Assembly: GCA_012845835.1 (NCBI GenBank)
Contig: JABAKD010000014.1
Location: 992,001 to 1,056,000 of the forward strand
Direction: 5' to 3'
DNA length: 64,000 nucleotides
Source: Undaria pinnatifida
Taxonomy: Eukaryota > Sar > Phaeophyceae > Laminariales > Alariaceae
The notes beneath the pieces are model-generated. The model was given only the letters and a program-made list of their open reading frames with translations. It made no database searches and was not told the DNA's origin. The number at the start of each line of letters is the position of its first letter. The first letter of the stretch is position 1. Shown here piece by piece: positions 31,340 to 44,014 of this stretch. The position numbers and the translations under genes were made by a program.

Positions 31340-32580
31340 GTTAGGTCGAAGACGGAAACGATGCAGGGGTCGATGGCCCTGGCGTAGTGGCAGTGGAGCC
31401 GGGCAGGGAATGGATTCTGCTGTTAGCTGCTGTTGGCGTGTCTCCCACGAGATTGGTGAGGTCGGCAGAAATTTCGGCAATGGCAGGCATGGCGCAGAGT
31501 CGCGCATCGAGGGGGGACGCAGAGGGGAGCGTCGTTGAAGGGCTCAGCGTGCGCGCCCCCTCCTGCCCACACCTCAAACCAACCGCTTGAACAAGGGGGT
31601 CAACCCTTGGTCGAGTGGTTAATGTTGAAGGTAGGTCGGGGAGGGGTTGGGAGGGTGAAGAAGGCGCGTAGTAACTGGAGTCAGAGACTCTTCGGGGATA
31701 GTGCGCACGAGCATCTTGAGAGGTACCCGGTACGGTCGCGTGTGATGCTGCTGGTGCAGTCGCCATGGTATTCATCATCGACAGGTCAATTGGTGCGGAA
31801 GGTGCCTGGTTGACGCGAGTTCGCGTTGCCACCGTGCTGTTTAGGTCCGAGGCGCATGTTTGCGTTGTTCGGAGTGGAGGGGGGCTGCGTTTTGGAGACT
31901 AAAGCGGTGATAGCTGTGGAAGGGGTTCCGTGAGCCGAGGGAACGGTGGGTTGCTGTAATGAATTACCCTGGGAATTCTGGCTGCTCGAGTAATGGCTCC
32001 ACTGGCAGCCGGCAGCCTTGTTCGAGCTGCCGTTGGTGAGGTTGCTGCAGGTCGGTACTGAGGGTGGGGCGGCGCAATAGAGGCTGCCGTATCCGCTGGT
32101 AGGACTGGTACAGGCTGACACTGAGGGGGGGGGGGCAATAGATATTGCGGTGCCCGTTGGTGGGGCCGGTACAGGCTGGTCCTGATGAGCGGCGGTGCAA
32201 TAGAGATTGCGGTACCCGTGATTGGAGTTGGCGCCGACAGGTTCTGAGGAGGGGGCGGCGCAAATAGATATGCGGTACCCACTGGAGGGGTTGGTATCGA
32301 CTGTACTGAGGGGGGGTATGTTGTTGTGATCAACTACCCTGGGAGCGGAGGTTGTTGGAGCAGTTGCTCCGTTGGGAGCCTGCAGTCTTGTTTGAGCTGC
32401 CGTTGGTGAGGTTGCTACAGGTCGGTACTGAGGGTGGGGCGGCGCAACAGGGGTCGGTTCTGAGGTGGGGGCGGTGCAATAGAGATTGCGGTACCCGTTA
32501 GTGGGGCCGGTATAGGCTGGTATCGAGAGGGGGGGCGTGCAATTGAGATTGAGGTGCCCATTGAAGGAGGATCAAGGCTA
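31340..32580 (-). other. gag-like proline-rich region with about 63-bp repeats
   Basis: Upstream (minus strand) of the NADAR element. At 32580-32402 and 32333-31962 units of about 63 bp encode a 21-residue repeat around GTAISIAPPPPQ. At 31832-31341 an open frame of 163 codons begins MATRTRVNQAPSAPIDLSMM. Position and composition would suit a degraded gag, but no gag motif or CCHC knuckle is seen; assignment is by position only. Confidence 0.4.
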
Positions 32581-32885
32581 CGGTGGGGGGGTACCCCCAA
32601 TTTTCTCTCCGGGGTCAAAGCCAAAAAAGAGTTCTACAATAGTACTAGAGGTATACCCTTTTTAGGCTTTCTTATACCCTTTTTTGGCTTTGAACCGGGA
32701 GTGAAAATTGGGGGTACCCCCCTCCCGTAGCCTTGATCTAAGAGGTATACCCTTTTTTGGCTTTGACCCGGGAGTGAAAATTGGGGGTACCCCCCTACCG
32801 TAGCCTTGATCTAAGAGGTATACCCTTTTTTGGCGTTGACCCGGGAGTGAAAATTGGGGGTACCCCCCCTACCGTAGCCTTGATC
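32567..32885. repeat. GGGGGTACCCCC terminal motif and 82-bp tandem array
   Basis: The right part holds three tandem units of about 82 bp, each with TTGACCCGGGAGTGAAAATT followed by GGGGGTACCCCC and CCGTAGCCTTGATC. The left end (32567-32630) carries the same sequence inverted (GATCAAGGCTACGG ... GGGGTCAAAGCC). The arrangement looks like a small terminal-inverted-repeat element whose right end has been multiplied. Confidence 0.6.
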
Positions 32886-33355
32886 GGAGCTGGGTTGTAG
32901 GTTGGGCTGTACGGCCTCACGCTCAGTTTAAGCAAAATGTCCCTCCAGCATGGCCGTGTCGGCCTGGTCAAAAGTTGCCAAGGTCTCTTGTCGCCGCAAC
33001 CATGTGCGGCTACCTTGCACCAGTTGGATTCAAGTGGCGACGCGTATGTGCCTGACTGTGGAACCCGCAGCACCGATGGTTGGGTCCGCTGCTGAACGGG
33101 CCGTCAACGTAAAGACGCCAGCAGCTGATGGCGCAGCAGTAGCGTCAGTATCCGCAGGCGTAACGGTGCCTACACCCGGGGGCGTGGGTGCTGAGGTCCC
33201 CTCCTCATCGTCCTTTTGTTGTCACATTGTTTTACACGAGTGTATAGACACTCTCCTCGTAAGACGTGGCGGGAGAGTATAGGGATACTACCCTTTGGAG
33301 AGGAGTGTGGAGACACTCCTCGGGTGAGTAACGGAGCCCCGGAGTGTCTCCCGAA

Positions 33356-34266
<911 letters not shown>

Positions 34267-35099
34267 TGTACTACTACTAGTAGATAGTGGTGATGCGTAC
34301 ATGACTGGAAACGAACCACTGTGATACCACCACAAACCAAGATATTATACTCAGTGTTAGGACGGCGGTCATCACCAACCAGCAGAGCTGAACCAGCATC
34401 ATCGTCATCATCATTGTCCACCTTCACGATCGTCGTCATCATCATCGTCGTCGTCCGCTTTTTTCATACTTTGGTTGCCGTTCGTTTGAAAGAGGGCGGC
34501 GGTCAGGGGGTCCCGGGGTCGTGGGGGGCGGGGGGCGCGGGAGGGGCGACAATCAACAATGTCGTGCCGGTCCTCCTGTGCGGACGAAGGGACGGGGAAA
34601 AAAGAAGAAGCGCGGGAAAAAATGAAAGTTTGAAGAAAGAAAACACAAACATTGAATCAGGAAAAAATGAAACTCATGCCCGCCTACAAATAGATACGTA
34701 CTCATTTTACGTGGTGAAAATCAAATCAATACAATACGTGCCCGGCTCACCGTATATCTGCCGTCCTAGAGGGGTACAAAAAGAGGAAGTGGCGAACTAA
34801 ACTCAACTTCGTATCGTACACCTGGCATTATTTATTTTTGGCACGAGTACACGTACTACAGCAACAGTGAGTGGTATATATGCAAACCTTTTTAACGCTA
34901 CGATATCGTAATTCAGTGTTGTGATCGTGAGAGTTTTCTCTAGGACGGGTTGGCGGCGGCGATTCCTACCTACATACTACGTATGATATACATAATGCTA
35001 TACGTTTGGGATAAATAAATCAATACCGGGTGTGGGGGGAGGGGACCAGAACGTACCCGCCCGCAGAATCTATTATATCTGTGCCGGCGGTGCTGAAAT

Positions 35100-35605
35100 A
35101 CTGCCGCCTCCACACCCTCCTCTCCCACGCACTACCTACAGCCCCGCCCCTGCGGCTGTCAGTTCTCCCCTGCGCCCCCCCCCCCTAAACCTGATTGCCA
35201 AACCCCCCCTCCCCCTCAATACGACAGATTGTTATTTCACCCCGCCCCACACTCTTCCCCGTGCCAGATATTAGCCATAATAATAGCAATAACCACTGAG
35301 TGACCTATAATAGTAACTTCCCCCCGCCCCGCACAACTTATGCCTGCTGCAACGCCCCCGCCCCACGCGCGAATCTCAGCCCCCCCCCCCGGCTAATTTT
35401 CAGCCCCCACCCGCCGGCAACACCTACAGCCACCCGCCCCCTGAGGCTGGCAGTCCCCCCCCCCCCGCCAATCCACCCCCGATGATTGCGTTACCCCCTC
35501 CCCTCCTCTGTATGTCAGATATTGACCAAAATAACCACTGAGCTGAAGAAGCCCCCCCCCCGCCCCGCACAACCAACAGAAAATGAACTCTGCCTGCTGC
35601 CCCCC
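35100..35605. repeat. C-rich tandem repeat, about 250-bp units
   Basis: Two to two-and-a-half units sharing CACCTACAGCC, GAGGCTGGCAGT-like, AGATATT...AATAACCACTGAG and CCGCCCCGCACAAC, separated by C runs of 8-13. Strong pyrimidine strand bias. Immediately precedes the LINE remnant. Confidence 0.6.
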
Positions 35606-35624
35606 CCCCTCTTCCGATTGCCTA

Positions 35625-37200
35625 GGAGGTGGAGAGGAGTAGTAGTACACCTATTCGAGGAAGGAGATAAGGCTGACCGGGGGAACTACCAAAGGATAAC
35701 GCTATGTAGCGCACAGTAGGCAAAACATTCTGTAAGATTTTGAACGATAGAATGGGAACAATGTTGGAGAGCGACAAAGAAAGTAAGCGAAGGGCAAGCA
35801 AGGATTTAGGCCATACCGCGGTTGCGTAGACCATGAGTACACATTATGTAAGATAATTCACGGTAGGAAAGACGCCGGGCTAACGACGACACTGTTTCTT
35901 CCTCGATGTACGGAAGGCCTATGGCACAGCAGTATGGAGGAAAGGGTTGCGGATAAAAATGTGGGAAATTGGGATCAGAGGAAAGATGTGGAGAACGATA
36001 TAAAATGTTACGGAATGCGAGAGAAGTGGTTGATTTTGTACAAGGAGTCGCACAGGGGTGTACAGCATCACCCAATCTATTCAACGTATATATTAATGAC
36101 ATGATAGTAGCAGTCGAAGCAGCAAAGCAAGGAGTCACGATGGGGGAAGATACGCTGTCGGGGTTGATGTTTGCGAATGACTTCGTGGGGATATCAGAAA
36201 CACCCGAAGAATGGCAGAAACAGATAATAAAGAAAGCACTAGAGTACACTAGGAAATGAAGCGTGACCGCGAACGTGAAAAGTGCGCAGTGGTAGTAGTA
36301 GTAATAGTAGTAGTTGTGTGTAACGAAGATGAGGTGAATCCGGTAAATTTCAAATGGAAGTGGAGAGAAGATGAACTACCGATCGTAGGCCAGTATACGT
36401 GCCTTGGCGCAGAGATATCAATGGACTGCTCTTGGGATGCACACATAGCGAAAGTAATAGGAAACGGCAAATCACAAGTAGTCAGGATGGATGCGATCCT
36501 AACAGACCCGCACTTGACACTAGGATTAAAATATGTACTCCGATGGATGTGATTGCACCAAGCAAGTTAGAGTAACCAGGAGAAGTATGGTAAGGGAACG
36601 CGAAGTTCGTAAAACAACTTGAAACTGGGCAGGTGACAGCAGCTAAAAAGATACTAGGATGCTCAAGTACGACGAGTAGAACAATATTAAGAGCAGAACG
36701 AGGAATGTACCCACTTGAAACAAATAGAGACGCGAGGAAGTCGAAATGGCAATATAAAGTAAAGAATATGCCAGAAAAGTGGTTGCCAGCCATAGTTGAT
36801 AGGGCTGTATGGGAGAAAATAACAAAAGGGCAAGCTGGAACAAGATGGGATAACGTAGTCAAGAAAATATGGAAGGATTTAGGGGAAGACCACGAACAGG
36901 TACTGTCCATAGAGAAGTTTGGCGGGTACAAGGCATGAGTAAAAAAAAGAGCAGAAGAAAGGGAAAGGCTAGTGCTAAGAAATCAGGTGAAAGAGGGAAA
37001 GCACGTAGAGATATACGTGGGGCTGAGGGAAGACATTGGAATGCAGACGTATCTGCACGGCCCAATGGAATACGCGAAAAAGCTGAAACTACGATTTCGT
37101 GTAGGGGACCTGGACCTACCAGGAAGAAGAAAGAGATAGATCAGTAGTGGGGAGAAGGAGGACGTGGCTACAAATATGTGCCCATGCGACACAACAATAG
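35625..37200 (+). pseudogene. decayed LINE reverse transcriptase
   Basis: Frame fragments give the RT order: VVHLFEEGDKADRGNYQRIT (35.64 kb), VGKTFCKILNDRM (35.72 kb), DFVQGVAQGCTASPNLFNVY (36.03-36.09 kb), LMFANDFVGISETPEEW (36.17 kb), then thumb and downstream sequence to GGYKA at 36.94 kb and HGPMEYAKKLKLRFRVGDLD (37.04-37.11 kb). Stops and frameshifts break the frame repeatedly. The catalytic F-A-D-D is F-A-N-D (Asn at 36176-36178). A short GTA tract (36291-36314) interrupts a Val-rich stretch. The non-LTR clade was not determined. The element continues beyond a SINE insertion. Confidence 0.8.
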
Positions 37201-37205
37201 AGTAG

Positions 37206-37527
37206 CCGGTCGCCCCGGTGGCGTATCAGGTTATCCTCGAGCCTGGTAGAGGTCAGTTTCGTGAGTTCGAGCCCCGCCGAGTGCATACTCGTATAAATTC
37301 GTTGGGACTTTTTCTTGTGCACAAATTGACTTGCGGAAAGCGCGAGAGCGTGAGTTAGCAACGCTCGATGAAAAATCGACGAGCAGTGGGATTTGCTGAA
37401 CCCTATGCGCGATAAAAATTGAAGGCAAGAACCGGGGGGGAGAAGGGACGACACCTGTGTCCACGGCTTGTTTAGAAGCTGGAAAGTAGAAGTGTGCGAA
37501 GAAAAAAAAAAAAAAAAAAAAAAAAAA
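37206..37527 (+). mobile_element. tRNA-derived SINE, A-tailed, inserted in the LINE
   Basis: The head resembles a tRNA gene: A-box-like TGGCGTATCAGG (37218) and B-box-like GAGTTCGAGCC (37263). The body contains CTTGCGGAAAGCGCGAGAGC and GATGAAAAATCGACGAGCAG, and it ends in a tail of about 27 A. Flanking AGTAG at 37201-37205 and 37528-37532 is a target-site duplication, and removing the insert rejoins LINE sequence. About 322 bp including the tail. Confidence 0.85.
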
Positions 37528-38270
37528 AGTAGGACTCACATAGATAGTATAATAGGATAATGTGAAATATACAAGGAGGGACGAAATGCGTTAGAGGAGG
37601 AGATGAGGATATTGGACGGGTGTGACATGGAAGAGTTTCATATATATACTAGAGAGTCTCGAGAAAATAATCGCTATCCTAGGAGATAGATGGTGGCCGC
37701 GGACGGCGAAACATGACGGGGATAGGAGTTTCTATGTAGTATATGGAAGAAGCGCAATGAGCGCCCAAATGTTGGAGGTGTCTCTATTAGGAGTAGGAAC
37801 GGTGCTCCGTCTCGGGAGGGATGCGTGGTCACTGGTCGAATGGCTAAGGCGAGCAACAAATGAGTACGCCCCCCCCCCCCTCTTCCGATTGAGACCTCCC
37901 CCCCCGACAACAAACGGTTGTCAGTCCCCCCCCCCTTTTTTAACGTAGTGGCGAGAAAACGATCGTTGTCCTGGGAGGCAGATTGTTGCCACAGACGGCC
38001 AAAGAGACGGCCAAAGAGGAAGGATATAAAGACAAGGCAGGTTTTTTAATGGAACATATGGAAGAAATGCACTGAGCGCCCAATTGTTGGAGGTAGAAGT
38101 AGGAACGGTGCTACGTCATCAACGGTCAAATAACTAAGGTATGCAACACTAAATGAGTACACCCACCTCCCCCCCTCCCCCCCTCCCCCCCTCCCCCCTG
38201 TGCTCCGTCTTGAAAGGAATGCGTGGCCAATGGAGAAATGGCCAAGACAAGCAACATACAACGATTACAC
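37528..38270 (+). pseudogene. LINE 3' part after SINE, with tandem partial copies
   Basis: The LINE resumes at 37528 after the SINE (TSD AGTAG). Recognisable conserved blocks are AATGTGAAATATACAAGGAG (37560), GACATGGAAGAGTTT (37624) and AGATGGTGGCCGCGGACGGC (37687-37706), ending near the C-run at 37868. A second, partial copy of the terminal part lies at about 37950-38150 and a third fragment at about 38199-38265 (GTGCTCCGTCTTG..., GAAATGGCCAAGACAAGCAA). C homopolymers (37868-37880, 37926-37936, 38168-38198, 38270-38280) separate the copies. Confidence 0.6.
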
Positions 38271-39611
38271 CCCCCCCCCCTTGCTGGGGTTGTCGGATGG
38301 CAAAGACGCTGTAAAACACGTATTTCACAACATGAATGAGCTAGACAACCACCAGGGTACCGCAATTTTCTCTTCTCGTTTTTACGTTTAGCGGTAACCG
38401 AGGTGGTGGCCGAGTTAGATCATATTAAGGAATAGGAGTACTGCAGCGCGGATACCTCTGGCATGCTTTCCCTAAGTGTCCTGTGTCTACGGTTGGGCGG
38501 CGGTATATTCTCGTGGCTGGGGGCAACTTTTTTAGGTCACCAATTTCCTTGTTTTTATGGACGATACGCGCTGCACGGTGCAAGTAAAAGCGATAAAAAA
38601 CACCGACTATAATGCAGGACGAAGAATTCGCATTTCGGTGCTGTTCCCCAGGTGTAAAGTTTTGTGGTTGGATAGAAGCGTGGATTTTTCCGGAATGTTT
38701 CGGACTTTAACGCGTGGAATTTCCCGAAAACAGGTACCAGTTGGAAGACAGAAACATTACCACTTGGATGCAGTTTTGCCACGACGGCTTGGCGACAGGA
38801 TACTGCAAACTCGGTGATGCGGTGTAGCTACCCTGCACCGGCTACGAGCGAAGGGCCGAGAGTGAAAGTGACGGTTAAGCAGTCGACAGTTCCCCGGTGC
38901 ACTCAAGGGGAATGGAACGACATTGACCCGCTACCTAAAGAGTCATCCCTCTATAGCGCCGTAGCGATTGCACTTTTTATCCCAAACGTTTTTGACGTTC
39001 TGATTGATTGACCGGCTGAGCTCCTCAAGTGTGAAACTGTCGGATAGCACGAGATATTTTTACGGGTACATTGGTTTTACGACTAGCCCATGGAAATGTT
39101 GACCGGGTTGCGCGAACGAATGTCTTCGAAGTCATGCTTCGGGTGAGATATTGACCTCCTCGTGTTAGGAGCTCAGAAATTTCTTAGAATCTGCTGCACC
39201 CCTTGCGTGGGATGACTCCAAAGCCCTCCCAAGGTTCTGCAAGCCATGAAATTATGGGGATCCGCATCTTGGAAAGTCTAGCAATCGCGCCACGTGTTAT
39301 CCTGAACACGGCCGATGAACAAAGGAGAACCAATGCCACAGGCATACATTTGTTGTGCTGGCATACCACTCGAATAACACGTGCATATTCGTCCCGTCGC
39401 ATTGTGCGGATCGACCACTCGCTTCGCGGTTGCCTGGACCTCGGAATTTCCACATCCCGATGAATGGATATGGTACCCTCCCGACAAACGAGCACAGGAT
39501 ACAGGATACCGAGGAACATATCATAGAACAATCGAGTGCAGCTATTCCCACACGAGGTCAGACTGGACAGAGGTGGGTGAGGAGGATGCAGTCTTTGGGC
39601 CGCGTCCATAA

Positions 39612-39861
39612 CATGGTGAAACCAGGGAGATAAGTACGATCACAGTGAACGGGCTAGACTTAAAATCCGTCATGTGCAGTGCCCCCGCAACGGATCGTAC
39701 GACAGAGTAGTAGTCGTTCGTACGATTTGCGAGCAGCGTACGAGTACGAAAAGCACGAACGATCCCTACGCTGCGTGCGACCCTTTACGGACACTGTATC
39801 TGCCCGGTTTTAAGCCTAGCTCGTTCACTGTGCTCCTGCTTATCTCCCTGGGTTCACCATG
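39612..39861. mobile_element. MITE-like element with about 60-bp terminal inverted repeats
   Basis: The left arm 39612-39671 starts CATGGTGAAACCAGGGAGAT; the right arm 39802-39861, reversed, starts CATGGTGAACCCAGGGAGAT. The arms agree over most of 60 bases. The loop is rich in TCGTACGA-type motifs. No protein coding; target duplication unclear. Confidence 0.65.
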
Positions 39862-40169
39862 ATACTATGGACGGCTTCAGGGTGGAATTTTCATCACTAC
39901 CTTTGGATCTATTATTATTAATAGTCTGCGTTCATGCAGGATTAGCGGCATTCACTCATCCGCTGGTCCTCGGCATCCGGTACCCTGTACTCCTTCCTGT
40001 ATTAGGAAAGTAGAACGTCCACAAAGACTGTCCGCTTTTTGGGTTTCCATACTTGGAAGGAAGCTATTTTTTTTCGAGGATTGTGAGGTGTCGTATGTAC
40101 TCCAGGAAGCATGAGCGCGAAAAAAAAATACCGATTAATCTGGCGATGAAGGAATATTGTATCGCCATT

Positions 40170-40400
40170 GCGATTAGCGTGGGGTATTGCACGGTCATTT
40201 AGCCAGCATTGACATTGTTCATGCACGAAATTAAGGCAAGCGGACTCGTCCGCTCGACCATCGAGACGAAAACTAAAAAAAAATACAATGGAGAACAGCA
40301 CGCCAGAGTGGGGCATTGGGGTCATTATGCCGTTGGCATTGTACATGCCCGATTTGCAAGTACGCCAACTCATCCGTTCGACCGTTCAGAGCATAAAAGG
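40170..40400 (+). repeat. diverged about 125-bp tandem duplication
   Basis: GTGGGGTATTGCACGGTCAT ... CTCGTCCGCTCGACC (40180-40262) and GTGGGGCATTGGGGTCATTA ... CTCATCCGTTCGACC (40309-40384) align with matching spacing. Short open frames here do not make a credible gene. The rest of 38.4-45.0 kb holds the MITE at 39612, simple repeats and no supported coding sequence. Confidence 0.5.
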
Positions 40401-41871
40401 TACACGAGGGCATCAGTGCGCCAATCCACACAAACTGTATCTGGGCGTGTATATTCCGATTGCGCCGCGCACGGGTACAGGGAGCTCTTGTCCAAAGTAT
40501 TGCCCGACTTGGACAATACATCATCACACAGCAACCACGACGTACTGGGCCTTCTCTATGGCAGTTTCGATTTCAAATATCGTGAACTGCTGTGCCCAGC
40601 TCGAGTCATCGACTTGTTGAGTCAGTGTCAAAATGGCTTTCGCCGGCGCTGCGTTGCAGACACGCGACATTATCGTACGTGCAAGTAACTTCGTAGTATT
40701 TTGTATTATTTGTCCTGTCTGTCATTGTTGTAGAACGTATTTATCATTTTTGGCATGTACCGCCTATCGACGACTCGTCTTTCTGTCTTTTTACCTATTA
40801 CTACCACTCGTACACTACTGTTCTGTTCTACTTGTCTGTTGCTGCTGCAGCATGCTGCTGCCACACGAACGAGCATGTATCATAAGCATGCGCCTAGGGA
40901 CGGAAACACGCATGCATGCAGGCACCACTTGGGTTGCGTACAACATCATCGACAACAAACACCTTTACCACCATCATCAATAACAACATCAACAAACAGC
41001 AACGACACCAAGAGATCTGTATTCCTGCGTCGTTAGCGTACGCATCATCACCGTCAATAGCAGCAAGTAGAAGCAAGTAACCGCAAACCTAACCAACCAG
41101 GCAAGCACGCCGGCAAGCCTGAGCAATGCACGGGCAAGCCTTAACAAAGGCCTTAGCAAGCAGGCAAGAAGGCACACAGGCAAGCATCAGAACAAGCCTT
41201 AGCAAGCAGCAATCGACAAACCTCTGACATTACGACGTAAACAACATGATCGTTTTATGTTGGCTGGTGGTAGTGGCAGCGTAAATGTGTCTACTGCCAA
41301 AGACATCCGCCACACATTGCCAACGCTCCCCCCCTCCACCCGTCCCCCCCACCCCCCCCTCTCCCCTCCGCTACTTTTGCTCCTCCCTTTTGTACCAGGT
41401 AGGCTAAATGTTAGGTAGGCTAAACGTTGTCATCATAGACACTCTGTTGTGCAGGCGGGAGGGGCGGGTCAAAAAAGCCAGACCGCGCGCCACACCACAA
41501 CAAAATAAAACCGCTATTCGCTACTACTGCTTGCTGCCGCTGCTTGCTGCTATACGTACGTAGTTCTCAGAGAGAGAAGAGGAAACGTAAAGGGAGAAAC
41601 ACAAAAAGAACACGACGAAACATCCATCACCCATCATTGTTACCAATCCGGAGAAATCAGAACAAGTACAAGAATAAAAAGAACAAGAAGCAAACAAGAC
41701 AAGAAAAACAAAATACAAGAATTAAGAACTACGTGCAAAACAAGAACAAGAAGAAACCGATGGCTGGCTGAAGAACATGAAAAAAAAGGCGTGCCTATCT
41801 TATAGCTTGTTACACTGCTTTTTCGCCCTACCCCCCCCTAATCAACCGAGCACGAAGCTGGTAAGAACACA

Positions 41872-41959
41872 AACCGTCACCAGTTGTGCCGCACGTGGGG
41901 CTAGCTAGTATCACCAACCGTCACCAGTTGTGCCGCAAATAGGGCTAGCTAGTATCAGC
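41872..41959 (+). repeat. 44-bp tandem duplication
   Basis: AACCGTCACCAGTTGTGCCG ... GGGCTAGCTAGTATCA at 41872 and again at 41916. Confidence 0.8.
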
Positions 41960-42012
41960 CGAGAAAAAAATAAAAAGAACGTTCGGGCCGATCAACACAA
42001 GTAGCATATACC

Positions 42013-42243
42013 ATGGCAACAATGACGATAATAGCGACTTGCGCCGACTCCGCTAAAGCTAGTGCAAGGCTAGTAGACCACACCAGCGGACCGGGCCGCT
42101 GGGTAAAAGACATGGAACAAAAACTAGAACGCAACATATCAAACCAACCCCACCCAAACCCAACCAAAATCAAACCCAACCCATTATATCCCTCCTTGCG
42201 GGCCCAACTTGTCGAATACATCGCTCCACCGCAGCCAGGCTAA
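42013..42243 (+). other. small open frame, 76 codons, unrecognised
   Basis: ATG in a favourable context (ACCATGGCA). Protein starts MATMTIIATCADSAKASARL and has balanced composition before a Pro/Asn-rich middle. No family recognised, no splice evidence. Listed only as the most gene-like short frame in 38.4-45 kb. Confidence 0.15.
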
Positions 42244-43569
42244 CCCCATAGAAACCACTACTGCTATAATACCACCATACTATACTATACTCCGGTCCAC
42301 AACGGTCCTTTCGTCCTTTCGTCCAGTCCGACTACGACTACAGTTCTACTTAGTATAGAGCCAGTACCATACAGCGGTTTCACAGAGCAATACTTTTTGT
42401 ACCATCATCATCACCCTCCGCAATTTTCCGTCGAAAAACTGTGACATTTCTAGGGTACATGACGCAGGGAAAAAGTTTTTGCAAAAAAAAAAAAAAAAAA
42501 AAATGTACTGCTCCGGCCGTTTTCTTTTCCCACTCGTACGTGATTCTACAGCGCACCCAAGCAAACGCTGCGTCTGGAAGTCGGACAACAGGATACCGCC
42601 AAAAAAAAAACAGAGAAACCCAACCCACCCCCCGAAGAGATAACGGCAAATGTTTTCGTTCATCACACGACATGAAGCAAAGCCAGCTGCTAAAAAAATC
42701 AAACAATTCAATCAGCGCCGGAACAATCGGTGGCCCGAGCTCTACGTAATCGCTTTCTCGCGCGGAAACGCCAAAACAAATTAATTAGTAAAACAAAAAA
42801 TCACAGCATACATTTTACATGTTGCTTTTGCATTTCACGCCTTTCTTCTCTCGTCTATCGATTTCGCCCGGAAGCTGATCGACCAATCAAAGATGAAACG
42901 CAGCAATCGACATTCGACAAAAATAAGGATAAGGAGGCGGGAGGAGGGGGGGGGCGGGGGGGGGGGGGGAGGGGATAATGCCATCAACCGCTCATTAGTC
43001 GAAACCCAATACGACAAAAACAAAAGTAATATCAACACTATCATCACCTCTCCGCGGCACCCGCACCGTACCATCTATCTACTCCCCCCCCAGAGGTCTA
43101 TGGTGGTACGTCTCCATGCCTACTCAAAGTATACTCAAGCTTCAGCGAAAAGGGGGGGGAAGGGGTTTATCATCCCCGCTCCCCTCCGATAAACTTTGTG
43201 TGTGTAGCGGGACTGCCCTGAACTCCCCCATAACTCGCCGCCCTTTCAGCCACCATCTCGTCATATCTGCTCCGCACAAAAACGTCTTCCATCCCTCCGC
43301 CCTCTTCTGCAAGTTACCGCCCCCCGCCCCCCCTTCTCTCAATCCTTCCTGCTTTCGATACAAAACTTTCCAAGCACACACGAGAAACCCCCGTCTATAG
43401 CTTGTGGACCAAAGTCCCTCACAACACACTATTTTTTAATGAAGAGACACAACAACCAAAACAAACCTCATCCCGTGGCCCAACCCACCCCAACTCCCCT
43501 AACAGTACGCAATCTCCCTCTCTCCCCTCCCCGTCCCCCACCCCCACCCCCCCCCTCCCATCCCCAAAC

Positions 43570-43690
43570 TCTGCAAAAAAAGGTACAATCGAGAGCGTAT
43601 ACCCATTTGCAACAAAAGGTACAATCGAGAGCGCATATACCCATTTGCAGAAAAAGGTACATTTGCAAAAAAAAGGTACACCCAAGTGGG
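43570..43690 (+). repeat. AAGGTACAATCGAGAGCG tandem repeat
   Basis: Units of about 37 bp, GGTACAATCGAGAGCGTATA-CCCATTTGCA, two full and further partial copies. Confidence 0.7.
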
Positions 43691-43789
43691 TATATGTACC
43701 TCTTTTCGACACTAGCGCAGCAGCCACCGATACATGCTGGTACCATATACCACTCTGTGCGGTAATATAGTGACCGTTTGGGTGCTAAC

Positions 43790-44014
43790 ATGAGCACCAA
43801 GAGGTACTTACATTTCCGTCCAGATAGCGGTAACGGGGTGTCAAACGGCGTGCCAAGAAGCGCTGACGCCGTACAAAACGTGCTTTTCTTTCACGAAGAG
43901 GCATTCGCCGACACGCTTATTGCGATCGCGTCGCCGGCTGGTTTCACGATACCCTACTTTCGTAAATCACACTTGATGTGTTTTACCCTAGCCTCCATTC
44001 CGCGCCTTTCGTAA
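43790..44014 (+). other. small open frame, 74 codons, unrecognised
   Basis: Begins MSTKRYLHFRPDSGNGVSNG and continues AVQNVLFFHEEAFADTLIAI. Composition is protein-like, with no homopolymers, but no recognisable domain. It could be an exon of an unseen gene or chance. Confidence 0.15.

Noticed and set aside
40633-40983. 116-codon plus-strand frame beginning MAFAGAALQT
   Set aside because: Cys/Leu-rich low-complexity sequence with no domain, no splice support and a shadow of CTG/TGC runs.
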